DNA from: Eretmocerus hayati
Taxonomy: Eukaryota; Arthropoda; Insecta; Hymenoptera; Aphelinidae
Assembly: GCA_029851415.1 (NCBI GenBank)
Contig: CM056744.1
Span: 9,803,268-9,867,267, forward strand
DNA length: 64,000 nt
Reading direction: 5' to 3'
Part shown: positions 1-11,230 of the stretch, piece after piece
Position numbering within the stretch: position 1 is the first letter of the stretch
Layout of the letters: each line of letters opens with the position of its first letter
Program-made: the position numbers and the translations under genes
The notes under the pieces: generated by a model
The model's input: the letters and a program-made list of their open reading frames with translations, nothing else
Databases searched by the model: none
What the model was told of the DNA's origin: nothing

Positions 1-1800
1 GTACCCAATTTCGAGTTATCCCCACGAGAAACTTTGAATTTCGAGATGTGACGCGACCACGAGAGTGTCAAGCTGATAATGAGGCCCTTGTACAACCCGT
101 TTGCACAAAAAAATTGAAATTATTCAGAAATTATTCTCACTATAGATGTGCAGTGCGACTCCGTTACATCGATCCTGGTAAGATTGAATTTTGTCTAATA
201 CCCGTGAATCTTGATGGAAACTAATCTAATCCATGATTTTTCCACACGCTCAACGACTAGTCTAATTCATTCTTTATTCATACGTTTATAATAAGTAATC
301 GAATTCGGACTTGGACGAAATCGAGAATAATATACTTACAGTTATTATTAGGAATGCGTCCCTTCTTTTCTTTCCTGCACTAGCCACGCATGGTGGACAA
401 ATTGGATTTTTGATATTCATTGCGTAGAATAGAATGGTAAAAGGGTGTAAGAACTTTTTTCGCGTTCAAGTGATGGATTTCCGTCCCGGGCTGTAGTCGA
501 GGGTCGGAATTATCACTTTAGGATGCGATAAATACGTTTTACGCCCGTGTATCGAACTGTTTTTTGACAAACAGTGAGAGAATGTGAAAAATCAGTGCGA
601 AATAGTACATTATGATACTATACTCATCTGCACGCAGTCTCATACGACATTTTATAGCACGAGAATCCAAAAATCATGTTCAAAGTTGCGATTCTTAGGT
701 TAGAGTGCTATAAAGGATAGTTTCTCGCACAGTGTGTCAAAATAGTATATTTCGCAGCGAGTTTATGGGGGTGTAGCTCGCTTCTGAGCGATTGGTTTTC
801 GGCCTGAGCAGCAGGCGAAGGTCGAAATAATCGCTCGGAAGCGGGGAACCTAATGAACAAGTTGCGAATACTATTTTTCACAATTTTGTAAGCATCCAAA
901 CATCGGAAAATTGAAAAAAATATATTTCAGCTCACGGTCAGCACGGTTGTTGCTTTCTCGTGATTATTTTCAACCTTCATCTTCGGCTCGAAGCGAGAAG
1001 AGTCATTTAAAATGCGAAAACTAGTCTACGCGACTCCGCACCAAAAAAAATGCTATTTTGGAAAGGTTCATAATTGACTGCCACTGATCAAATCTTGAAA
1101 AGAATCTCAATAAGTGATTGAGACACCTTTATAAATGAAACATTAGATTTTTCAGAGCCACAAATCGCGCGTGGAAAATTGTCAATTTTATATACACAGA
1201 GAGTAAACTACTCTTGTGAGGTTTCACTGATAACAAATTTTCACGAATTTGACCTAGCAATGATAATTCTCAATACTGTGCGAGAAAAGCTTTGGAAAAA
1301 AAGGAGTCGTTTCGTTTTTTCCAGATGACACAATTGCCTTCCATGGAACGTGCTTTGAATATTGTAAACACTACATATACACTCACAGTGCATCAGATAA
1401 AATAGTTTCTTCATTAGGAGAAGAATACTGCAATCCGTTGATATCACAATACGATTCACCTCGTGGGAAGAAAACAAATTTACCTATAGCAATTCCATTC
1501 GAGATCGGCATAAGGAGGTGAGTTGGGTACATTTACTCAATGAATGGCAATGATAATTGATAATGATGAAGTAATTCAATTATGTAAGAATCACATTTCA
1601 TGTACTATCTTTACGATAATCAAATAAACTCGTATAACCATGCAGCTTTTTCATATTGGGCGTGCAATGATGTAAGAATGTTTTTTCTATACAGGATCTG
1701 AAGAAAATTTACAGATGCATGCATTCACTTATGCAGCTTTGAAAAAAGCTGCACGAGTTCAAAAATTATTTTTCGTGACACATTTTCCTTCCTAGGGCAG
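1..1800. other. AT-rich non-coding stretch
   Basis: I see no gene, RNA or clear repeat here. The open frames are short (under 80 codons), lack recognisable motifs and sit in AT-rich sequence. Host intergenic or intronic DNA is the simplest reading. Confidence 0.4.
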
Positions 1801-1805
1801 TAGAA

Positions 1806-2330
1806 GTGCCCCCCCCCCCAGGAAAAGCAATGTGCATGGAAAACATAGGAATATTGGCTTTTGAATACCGGGTACCTGCCTTTCGGGTCAATCCCGGTTG
1901 CCCCCGAGGGCGCGGGACAGGGGTACGCCCTGCCAGCGCGTCGGTTCGGGGGACGGACACCACCAAACCACCGAGTGATTTAGCACTGACCCGCTCCTCC
2001 ACCTCGACTACCGAATTTAGGGCTCAGCCCCGAGCACAAGGCCGAACCTACCCCTCGGTGGGGGGTTTGGGACTCTTCTACGCTTCCTTGGAGCCCAGGG
2101 AGCCCCTCGGATTGATGGATAAGTCGTTCAGGCTCGCATTGTTATCGCCCGAAGACGATTCCAATGCGAGTCCCTAGACTCACCCACTCCCGTGGTACCG
2201 TATGGATTTCGAGAACCCCCTCTCCCACACACCCGATTGACCCCTTCTCTTTCACAAGATTGGTCTCTGGATCCGCCTGGATCCGCCCCTGCACTGATCT
2301 CCTATCAAAAATCGAACTCGAAGCCAACGA
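1806..2330. mobile_element. GC-rich transposon-like fragment
   Basis: A sharply bounded GC-rich island stands in AT-rich surroundings, starting at a run of about 11 C. It contains a hairpin with a 9-bp stem (CTCGCATTG at 2133-2141 and CAATGCGAG at 2162-2170), followed by CTAG. Its right end, read on the minus strand, has GGGGCGGATCCAGG, which resembles the terminal sequence of some hAT transposons. I found no matching inverted terminus on the left and no coding domain. It may equally be a fragment of a non-LTR element. Confidence 0.3.
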
Positions 2331-2525
2331 ATTACAAAATGATTCGATAAGATGATATAATGATGGACAAGATATCTAGGTTGGGAGGCATAATTTGAGC
2401 AATTAAGGAACAATTGCCCCAGGTTGAAGTGATGCTAGCGGTGAGAATTTGACTAATGTTTTCGCAGCTTGCTCACACAATACGAAAATTCTAGAAGTTT
2501 TTATTTCCTTTTCCACTTAGTAAAT

Positions 2526-2632
2526 ACAGACAACCCCCGGTATTCGCGGTCCCGGTATTCGAGGAATTCGCATATTCGCGGTTTTTCAAATTCGGTGTTC
2601 CCCGGTATTCGCGGCGTACTGACTCGCTTATT
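2526..2632. mobile_element. Pogo/Tigger-like terminal sequence
   Basis: A TA dinucleotide is followed by CAGACAACCCCCGGTATTCGCGG and then several further copies of TATTCGCGG. This layout, TA then CAG with repeated subterminal 'TTCGCGG' blocks, is typical of pogo/Tigger-type DNA transposon ends. I did not find the matching opposite terminus, so only one end is called. Confidence 0.35.
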
Positions 2633-2639
2633 CGCGGTT

Positions 2640-4900
2640 TGGATCTGATGGATTCTTGAGCTCACTCAGCTCATTGGAGATGAATTTTGCGTTGGTATAT
2701 GTACATTCAAATATGTCATTCCGCAACAACTTTGTGATCTGAATGTTCAGGATATTGGTATTGTTATCGTTTTGCTAAGCTTGATTAATCGGTTACCTCA
2801 GAAAATTATTAGTGTAGCCGCGTGTGCTATCTGAATTCTAATTTTGGCGACGAACGCGGGAAGAATGCATCTTTGTGTTTCAGAAAAACTGAATACCTAC
2901 ATCTCATTTACTCGGTCCTGGGAAGAAAATGGCCGAAGTATTGAGACTCTCCGTGACTACTCACCAGAGATTGTACAGGGACTATGTTCGTTGATTACTC
3001 GTGTCAAAAGTTACAGAGTTCATCACCCGCACGCTAAAGACTGATATATCAATATATTCTCGCGAGGGAGCGAATTTCTCAATTGTATGATACTGTTACT
3101 CCGATCCTTCTCCGAATAAAGTCAATTTGCGATAATTCTTACATGAATTGATCATTTCAAGCTGGCTGGTGGTCATTTCTATTTGTTCATGGAAAAACAC
3201 GATTAATCTTGTTTTTCTGACTCAAAAACGTCATCCGGTCACCACCAATGACCAATCTCATAGGCTCCGGATAATACCCAATATAAAATAATGGGCAGAT
3301 TTTCCACGCGAGCTATATATAAGCGTGGCATCCCCAACCGAGCGGCCACCAATCCAGATACTGAATCGCAAAAACGTTCCTTAACCTGAATTTTTTCCGA
3401 AAAGGCCCGCGCTGGTGGCGCTGGTGTTTATATCTATTTGGTTACGAAAAAACATGTTGAAACTTGTTTTTCAGGCCCAAATGTGACACCCGGGGACCAC
3501 CATTCACCAATCCCATGAGCTCTGTTCTCATTCTCGTGTTCGCTGAGCGAAAAAAGTCAATCAGAGGTTGAATTCGGCAGGCAATCAGTGGTTGACTCCA
3601 AAAGTCAACCAGCTTGTTGATTCTCGGCCCCAACCAGTGGTTTCAAGGGATGTCTTGGTAGAATTCAATAACCCTGAATAGAAGATGTTCTTGTAAACTT
3701 TTAATTGGCCCTAGTCGCAATGCACTTCCAATGTAAAATGCACGAGTTACTATGGAATTACGAGAAAAAAATGTCCAAAATACTCCCAAAGTAACCCGAA
3801 TTGACGATCTCCTTATCTCAAATTCTGCTCTAACCGCAAGATTTCATTGCAGAAGCACTAAATTTGCACCAAAAAATAATCCATGCACTCACATATCACA
3901 AATCAATTGACTCAATACAAGATATAGTCAAATAAATTGCCCATTTTCTACACCCCACACAAAGCAAGAAGCTAAATAATATCGCATTTCCATCCCTAAC
4001 CGTATCAAAGGACCTACATGTAAGTCTACTCATTCTCGCAGCTCATCATCACGATACACATGCTTCCTTAACGAGCAAAACAACGTGTCACATCAGAGAT
4101 TTACGATTGCCTCATCATCTACAGTATACATATTCGTAAATGAGCGCGTGATGATGAGCAATGACTCAGCTGACGCGCATCTTTTGATCATACTCACATT
4201 AAAAGGGAGAATTGGTATACAAAAACAACCCTCACCAAAGTTAAAAGAACTTGTACTATCAAAATCTATAAATAATAGCCGCCACGAGCATCAGTTTGAA
4301 TTTCGCGCCACTTAGACTTACTTATGCATTTCTGTTATAATGTAGAGATCGGTTACACCGAGCATTGCTTGCATGAGTACACGTATGAATGAGGAGATCT
4401 ACCGGAAGGCCTCATCAACCTTTAGTTTGTACACTGTACATGGATGTAAGAGATGAATTATGGCAAGTAATGTACAGTACCCTAAGGACGAATAGTCTTG
4501 GAATTCGTATTATGAGCTTTCGAGTGATTTTTGATGATGATTTCCTGACATGCTTAGAGTATGCACTTATTGTGGCTGACTCAGCGCGCCTGGTTTCATA
4601 AAAAGTAAGTGAATGTGTAATTCTCATAATTATAATAATTAAATGCCTAACCAAAACTTGTCAATGCGGATTCCGCATATCGGGTTGCTTTTTTGGTAGG
4701 GGTAAGGTGTACGATAGGATTGGTGGATGGGTAGGTTGTCGGGTGGATCGATGCATCGTATGGTCTAGTACGGTTTTAAACTGGTACCAAACATCACTAG
4801 GACCATACTAGTACCGTTAGGACCGCAGTGAAAATCGTATGACCACCAGGATCACTTATACCGCACTAGTACCATATTAAAATTGCCGTACCAGTATGGT
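2640..4900. other. Non-coding stretch with a diverged direct repeat
   Basis: No gene recognised. Two diverged direct copies of a ~105-bp segment lie at about 3165-3270 and 3415-3525, sharing the pieces TCTATTTG, GAAAAAACA, CTTGTTTTTC and CACCAAT. A TATA-like CTATATATAAG occurs near 3310 but no gene follows it. The last 130 bp before the decamer array (about 4770-4900) contain several GGTACC/ACTAGTACC-like short repeats. Confidence 0.35.
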
Positions 4901-4904
4901 ATAA

Positions 4905-5480
4905 TTGCGGTCTACTTCGGTTTCATTCGGTCTAGTTCGGCTTAATTCAGTCTCGTTCAGTCTAATTTGGTCTAGTTCGATCTAGCTCATTCTTATTCGG
5001 TCTAGCTCAGTCTCATTCAGTCTAATTGGTCCTAGTTCGGTCTCATTCGGTCTAGTTCGGCCGTATTCACTCTCTTTCGGTCTAGCTCGGTCTAATTCGG
5101 CCTAGTTCGGCCGAATTTAGTCTCGTTCGGTCTGATTCGGTCTAGTTTACGAAAGTCTGATTCGATCTATAGCTGAGTCTGATTTGCAAGGAGAGGTCCA
5201 AATTTGCGGGTCTTGGATTCGTTCCAGACTCTGGAAATCATCTTGTTCTGGTAATATATAATAAATGAAGGTATCTCAAAATTCCAGTCAGAGAGGTTGG
5301 AGATAATCTCATTTCTCACCAAAACCAGATATTTCTCAGGATTTGGAACAAATCCAGGACCCGCAAGGTTGGACCTCTCCTTGTTGGCCTAGTTACTTCT
5401 AGTTCAGTCTAATTTGGTCTATTTCGGTCTGGTTCGGCCTAACTCAGTCTAGTTCGGCCCCATCCGGCCTGGTCTGGCTA
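4905..5480. repeat. 10-bp (TCTAGTTCGG) minisatellite
   Basis: A decamer of the form TCTAGTTCGG, with variants such as TCTAATTCGG and TCTCATTCAG, repeats about 26 times in near-perfect 10-bp register to about 5165. It resumes for about 9 copies from about 5385. The gap is filled by the small inverted-repeat element at 5187-5383. Confidence 0.85.
5187..5383. mobile_element. Small TIR element (MITE) inside the decamer array
   Basis: The 197-bp insertion begins CAAGGAGAGGTCC and ends GGACCTCTCCTTG. The inverted termini extend with mismatches for about 40 bp on each side, including CGGGTCTTGGATT against AATCCAGGACCCG. It has no coding capacity. The target duplication is not obvious. It splits the decamer minisatellite, so it arrived after that array formed. 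Confidence 0.75.
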
Positions 5481-5484
5481 AAAT

Positions 5485-7670
5485 ATGTTACGGAGCCGTG
5501 TGGGTTATGGGTACACTCAGAAAAGCAATTCGTTGTCATAACTCCGCGGGCTTTACCTTAGCGCCGTCGGGGCTTTCCGACACTGGAGTGAGGACCCTCG
5601 CCCTGTGCCGTTGTGATTACTCCTCGAGCCACGTCACATTTTGACAAGTGTGATCTGTGTATTTTTATATGCGCGAGTTATAATCATGGATTGACTAACA
5701 TGTCAATCGTAGCAAATAATGCCATATAACGTGGAAAGGACAGCGTGAGTGAAAATAATTAGGGAGAGCTGATATCAACGAAATAATAGGCTTTCGTTTT
5801 GCTTAAGAGGATGTCGGATATCGACCTCTAAACTTCTGCTAGGATATAAAATTTTTTTATTTACAAACTCACGCTCTCAATTTTCACTCAATCGACCTGA
5901 ATTTTTCTTTGAGAGGTAGAAAATGTCCGTAAAAAGGGTGCTCTGGTGCGTTTCGCACGCAAATGTACCGCTCCGAGCTAAAAATCGATGTCAAAGGCAA
6001 ATGCACAGAGAGGTTAGGTAGCTATTATCCTTTATTATTTAGGTTCCCAAGAGCCGAATCAGAACGAGTGGACCAGAGCACCCTTTTTGCTGATTTTACG
6101 CATCAAATAAATCATTCCCGCAGGAGTTTGATACTCAAATGAGGGAATGGTTCTGTAAATAAGATTTCGGTAGCAAAAGCAAGTATTTTGAATTGCGAAG
6201 TCGACATACACATAACCTTGTGTCACTTGGTATGTTGGCAGCATTGGTCATGCTTGAGCTGCGGCTGTCGCGCTGTCGGCTGCTCTACCACTGCTAAGCA
6301 GACGGCGCGCGTTTATGCTTGGTAGCCGGCGTAGCACGAGGAAATCGTGGTTTCCCGGTGGAAATGAGAGTGTCCGGGTCGGGTGAAGGTGTATCTGTTG
6401 TGAGTGTTTTGTACTGTGTTGTGTGTACACCCACGCGATGCGCAAATGTTCGCGTGCGATGGTTGTCTTGCGACGGATGCAGCTTCGCCGCAGCGCCGTG
6501 GCATCCCTCGAAAAACACGACTTTGTTATTCGAATAACAAAACTGCGGCCCAGGATAAAAAAAAACGTCGTGTCGGAGTTGTGTTAGGCCTTATAGAAGC
6601 TAGCCAGCCCATGGAAACATTTGTTGGTCTTGCCCTGATGGTATGAATGATGTTACAATACGGCGTATTTCTCCCATTCCAGTGTATGTATTTTCTTGTG
6701 TCACTTCATAGATATTGCACAAAATATTCAATATGAGACGGAATATTGTGCTTTATACATTCAAAATGATGTAAAAAATATGATCTGATGTGTACAAGTT
6801 GAATGGAATAGAATACTTGTTTAGAAGTTACTTTGATTGAGTTTCTGAATATCGTTGTTTAGAATCCGCAAGTACCATCAACCTCGAACTTTGTCTCTGA
6901 CCTTGCTATTGGTTTGTTAGTGGTTGATGGTGGATTCTGAACTATTCAGAATTCATAGAAACCTCGTTGCCCGTAATTTCCACTCCCCAAATGTGAGTTT
7001 GTGTGATGAGTACGCATTCTTGTCTAGGAAACGCAGACTAAGTCTTTTGATTTTGATCTGCTTCTGTGGCTCACAGGAATGAGTTGAAGAGTCTTTTACA
7101 TTGAGATGATGTGATACATGGGAAACTTCTAATGAATGCACTTCTGTAGTAGCAACCTATTTTACTTCATCGTAAAAGACCATTGATCAACCAAAGATTT
7201 GTCAAGTCAACTTCCCAAATTCCTGATGACTCAGAATTATAATAAAATTCAATTCCGATATTCTGAATCAGGCAAAATTTTCCCAGTTCATGAAGAATCC
7301 GTGGAACTAAAAACAGTCCAAAGTCTGTTTTGTAGAATAATAGAACTTCTCTCAAGAATGGTTGATATAAGTACTTGGTATGCGAGCTTGGATACTTTTT
7401 CTGTATGAATGAGATTTTGTATGCTTCTATATGCATTAACCGATGACGCAGTTGAATTCATATTGATGAATATGGATGCAGATAATTGTCTATTTGTAAA
7501 GATAAACCTGCTTTGCAAGGAAGCTCCAGATCCGTTCTTGTATTCGAGTATGAACTTTGGAACTGTCAGATAGTAAATCTCAAGGAGTTATGATTTTCTG
7601 ATGTTGATCAGGGATCCTTTGACTCTGATAAAGAATCTCATTCTTGTTGAAGGATGAGTAAAGTCTCTCA
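5485..7670. other. Non-coding stretch, includes a CpG-rich patch
   Basis: No gene recognised. A segment sharing AACTCCGCGGGCTTTAC and TTAAGAGGATGTCGGA with the inverted sequence near 12960-13065 lies at about 5538-5815, so this is a dispersed repeat. At about 6240-6560 the sequence is richer in CpG and G+C than its surroundings. Open frames there are short and lack recognisable domains, so a promoter or first exon is possible but unsupported. Confidence 0.3.
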
Positions 7671-7674
7671 GACA

Positions 7675-8040
7675 ACATGAATTTTTGAATTCATCTTGTT
7701 TCAGGAAAAGGACTCATTTTGGAGAGTATCTACAAACTATTCAAGTTTGTGAGCGTGAATGTATAGGATGCAGAGATATGGATATTTTGAATTCATCTCG
7801 ACTTGGAAAAAATGACTCTTTTTTAAGAGTATTTTCGAATTCTCTACAGTTGTGAGCGTGAATATATTGGGTGCTTGATATGAATTTGTGAATTCATTCT
7901 AATTCGAAAAATAATACTTTTTGGAAGAGAATTCTCAAATCATTTTCGTGGAGAAACGTAAATTTGTTGATGACTAAGACTTGCCTTTTTGGAGTTTAAC
8001 TCAAATGTTTCATGCTTGTGAACGTGAATAATCAGATTTT
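7675..8040. repeat. Degenerate ~100-bp tandem repeat
   Basis: Three to four diverged copies carry TTTTGAATTCATCT, then a run like GGAAAA..GACTC, then GTGAGCGTGAAT. The GAGCGTGAAT block starts at 7751 and 7854, with poorer copies near 7950 and 8019. The array ends about 30 bp before the left target duplication of the LINE. Confidence 0.6.
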
Positions 8041-8066
8041 GAGCGCAGTCTCTTGCTTCAGCAACT

Positions 8067-8079
8067 CATCTTTCCCGGG
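8067..8079. repeat. Target-site duplication, 3' side of LINE
   Basis: TCATCTTTCCCGG is an exact match to 12823-12835. The base before it differs between the copies, so the repeat is exactly 13 bp, a normal size for target-primed reverse transcription. Confidence 0.7.
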
Positions 8080-8454
8080 AAATGGGAAATGGGAGGGATG
8101 GTGCGGCCCGCTCCGTCGCCGCAACCTGTGAGATCCTTCCCAGGCTAAGTGGGTTCATCTCCTGTGGACTCGATATGTGCGGCAAAAAAGACGCGCATAG
8201 CGGGTGCACAGATGATTCGTGACCTCTCCATAGGGAATTGGGAAGGGAATATCGAAGGAGGAGGATGTTTGTGCTTTACCGGCTGGCAGTTTGCACTATC
8301 ATACGGGGCTGGGGGAACTGAGCGGCTAGGTGAAACAGAGTGGATTTGATTAGATTGTCGGAACTGTTAGTGCTGGTTGGTCACATTCATACTTCATTCA
8401 TTCCGTGTAGTTATGTGGTGTGTTTCTTGCTGTTCATTCATACTGTTGAGTGCT

Positions 8455-8512
8455 TGTGTGTGTGTGTGTGTGTGTGTGTACGTGTGTGTGTGCGTGCGTG
8501 CGTGCTTGAGCA
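8455..8512. repeat. (TG)n microsatellite in LINE 3' UTR
   Basis: A TG/CG-rich dinucleotide tract reads as (CA)n on the LINE sense strand and begins about 20 nt after the ORF2 stop. It is imperfect, with interruptions such as TACGTG and CGTGCGTGCG. Confidence 0.8.
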
Positions 8513-8530
8513 CGTGTATGCTAGGTATGT

Positions 8531-11230
8531 TTACTCGTGTAGGAAGTAGTTTGGCCTCGGGTACTTATCCCGAGGATCGTAAGCATAGGAGCCTAGGTTT
8601 TTTATCAGCTCGTGGTCCGACTCCCCGGTGCTGTCGTAGAAGTTCTTTGCTGTAACTTTGATGTAATCGGTTAACGATTCAATCTTCAGTTCTTTATGTA
8701 TGAGGGAGTTCTTGGTGTACAATGGTGCATCGACAATGTTTCTGAGTGTCTTGTTTTGAATAACTTGCAGTTTTTTCAGACTTGATTTGGACGCTCCACC
8801 CCAAACGGTGCAAGCATAGGTGAGAACGGGTCTTATGAGCATTTTATAAATTATCACACCGTTTTTAATATCCAATTCTGAATGTCTTTTCAGAATGGGA
8901 TATAATTTACTCAAAGAGCCAACTGCTTTATTCCGTGCATGTGTCGTGTGTTTGGAAAATGTAAGTTTTCTATCCAGAATGACTCCTAGGTATTTGACCG
9001 AGTCTTTCCACTGAACATCTACGCCATTAAACTTCGGAGGGTCGAGGTCTGAGGTTGATGCTTGCTTCTTAGAGAATAAAATGGCTTCTGATTTTCCTGC
9101 GTTAATTTTGATGCGCCACTTATCGCACCAGGCGCTGATGTTATCTAGAGCGTTATTTAGAAGCCTAACGATCTTTTCTCTCCTGAGTGACGTTGCTGTT
9201 AGAATCGTATCATCCGCGTAAATTCCGATCTCGACATTTTCGGTTGAAGGCATATCATTGATATAGAAAGTGAATAAAATAGGTCCAAGAAGGCTTCCCT
9301 GTGGGACTCCTGCTTTGATATCGAAGAGTTCCGATTCGAAATTGTTCAGTCTGACTCTGAATTTTCGGTTTTCGAGATATGAGGCCAAGAGTAGTATAAG
9401 TTTTTTGTTGATACCGGCTTCGATGAGTTTACGTAAGAGACCATTTATCCAAACGCTATCAAAGGCTTTTTCGACGTCTAGAAGGACCGCGCCGGTGTCG
9501 CGTTTCCAGTTAAAAAGTTTCGTAATTCGCTCAGTAATCCTGAGGATTTGATGCTGTGTCGAATGTCCCGCTCGAAACCCAAACTGCTTCGGTCTAATCG
9601 CAGCATTTTCACTGATCTCGCGGTGTAATCTAGTAATTAGGCAGGACTCAAATGCTTTACTCATGGTATTTAGTAAGCTGATGGGGCGATAGCTCGTGGA
9701 TTGAGTCAGGTCTTTGCCTGGCTTAGGAAAGACAAGAATCGTGGCTTCTTTCCATTTGTCCGGGAAGTAGTTGAGTTTGATGCATGCATTATAGATTTCA
9801 GTCAATACACGGAATCCCACATGCGGAAGCCTTTTGAGGACAAAGTTTGAAATTTTGTCAGGGCCAGGGGCTTTATTTGGCTTGGCTCGTCGAAAGAAAG
9901 CTTTAACTTCGTTGAGATTGATTTTATCTATCTCGAGGTCCTCATTGCCCGAGTTTTCTTGTAGAAAATCATGTACGAAACTGTCGGTTTCCTGGGTGAA
10001 AGCTCGGGAAGATGGAAAGTCATGCGGTGTAAATGTTTTAGCGAAGGTCTCCGCCAACCTATTCGCTTTATCCTTAGGGGAGAAAAATTGGAGATCTCCT
10101 TGGTCATTTTTGAGTGGTGGGATGCTAGGTTGCTGCCTGGTCAGCTTCTTGGTCATATGCCACAAGCTGTTATCTTTAATATTAAGTTTTTTCAGTGCTT
10201 CATTCCAGGAGTCACATCGGAATTTTCTAATACTCAAGGAGATCTCCCGGCGGAGTTTATTGATCTCTGATTTGATGTGGGGATTTTGCTTGTCTCGATT
10301 GTAACGGAGCAGCTCGTTTCGTCTATCTATTAATTTCAGGATTTCCGGAGGAAGTGGCTTTGACTGCTTTCTGCCTTGCTCATGTAGGGGCGTAGAGAGT
10401 TCAATAGCCTTGTTGACTGTGTCAGTAAACTTTTGTATTTCTGTGTCTATGTCCTGTTTCGTGTCGAGCTTGGGTTTTTTGGGAAAGTTCTCAGTAATGT
10501 GTGTTCTGAAGATGTCCCAGTCTGTTTTGGTGGAGTTGTATTTAGGCTGAGGGGTGTGAAATGTGGCATCTAGGTCTATCGTGACTAGAATAGGTAGGTG
10601 GTCCGAGTCTAGGTCATGAAGCGTGGTGACATTTGTTGTGTATGCAATGTTTTTTGACATGGCAAAGTCTATGATGTCAGGTTTGAGTTTCTTGTTGTAC
10701 GGGTAGTGTGTGAATTCGTTCGGTTCGTGTACGTGTATGTTTTGGTCAATAGTGTATTGTCGTAATTGTCTGCCGTGGCCATTGACTACTCTACTCCCCC
10801 AGCTGGTGTGCTTGGCGTTGAAATCACCAGCCGTGATAACTGAATTTCTAAGTTTGAAGATTTTATTGTAGTCAGGCTTATGGAACTTAACAGTCGGGGA
10901 ATTATAGGTGGAAACGACAGCTATCTCGGTGCCACGTGACTTGATAACAATGGCAGTTGCCTCTAAATTTTCAACTCTAATGAGAATTTCAAAATGTTGA
11001 AGGCTTTCCCTAGCAATCACCGCAGTACCTCTGGATGAGTTATTATGATATGTTTTGTAACCGGCAATGTTGTAGTTCTTCTTCTCGGGGAGAAGCGTTT
11101 CGCTGAGGAGCAATATATCAACCTCGTATTTTACTAAAAGAGCCTCAATCTCTGGTTTCTTCTCAGCCAACCGACCGTTCGAATTCCATGCGCAAATGTT
11201 CAGCTTTTTATTCGCCATTGGGATATGCAT
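8531..11230 (-). CDS. LINE ORF2: AP endonuclease and reverse transcriptase
   Basis: An 899-residue polyprotein that nicks target DNA and copies the element RNA in place. The N-terminal ~230 residues are an exonuclease-endonuclease-phosphatase domain: CAWNSNGR near residue 13, SET near 43, GDFNAKH near 135, and SDH further on, all expected catalytic positions. The reverse transcriptase occupies roughly residues 430-720, with PKPGKD, SYRPISLL, GFRAGHSTQHQ, LLDVEKAFDSVW, GVPQGSLLGP and the catalytic YADD near residue 670. A thumb/C-terminal region follows. No RNase H domain is seen. The start is a true ATG at 11230; a second ATG four codons on (MANKK) is as plausible. Either overlaps the end of ORF1 (stop at 11208), by 23 or 11 nt, as is usual for this class. 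The frame is intact and motifs are undamaged. Confidence 0.93.
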   Translation of the reverse strand: MHIPMANKKLNICAWNSNGRLAEKKPEIEALLVKYEVDILLLSETLLPEKKNYNIAGYKTYHNNSSRGTAVIARESLQHFEILIRVENLEATAIVIKSRGTEIAVVSTYNSPTVKFHKPDYNKIFKLRNSVITAGDFNAKHTSWGSRVVNGHGRQLRQYTIDQNIHVHEPNEFTHYPYNKKLKPDIIDFAMSKNIAYTTNVTTLHDLDSDHLPILVTIDLDATFHTPQPKYNSTKTDWDIFRTHITENFPKKPKLDTKQDIDTEIQKFTDTVNKAIELSTPLHEQGRKQSKPLPPEILKLIDRRNELLRYNRDKQNPHIKSEINKLRREISLSIRKFRCDSWNEALKKLNIKDNSLWHMTKKLTRQQPSIPPLKNDQGDLQFFSPKDKANRLAETFAKTFTPHDFPSSRAFTQETDSFVHDFLQENSGNEDLEIDKINLNEVKAFFRRAKPNKAPGPDKISNFVLKRLPHVGFRVLTEIYNACIKLNYFPDKWKEATILVFPKPGKDLTQSTSYRPISLLNTMSKAFESCLITRLHREISENAAIRPKQFGFRAGHSTQHQILRITERITKLFNWKRDTGAVLLDVEKAFDSVWINGLLRKLIEAGINKKLILLLASYLENRKFRVRLNNFESELFDIKAGVPQGSLLGPILFTFYINDMPSTENVEIGIYADDTILTATSLRREKIVRLLNNALDNISAWCDKWRIKINAGKSEAILFSKKQASTSDLDPPKFNGVDVQWKDSVKYLGVILDRKLTFSKHTTHARNKAVGSLSKLYPILKRHSELDIKNGVIIYKMLIRPVLTYACTVWGGASKSSLKKLQVIQNKTLRNIVDAPLYTKNSLIHKELKIESLTDYIKVTAKNFYDSTGESDHELIKNLGSYAYDPRDKYPRPNYFLHE

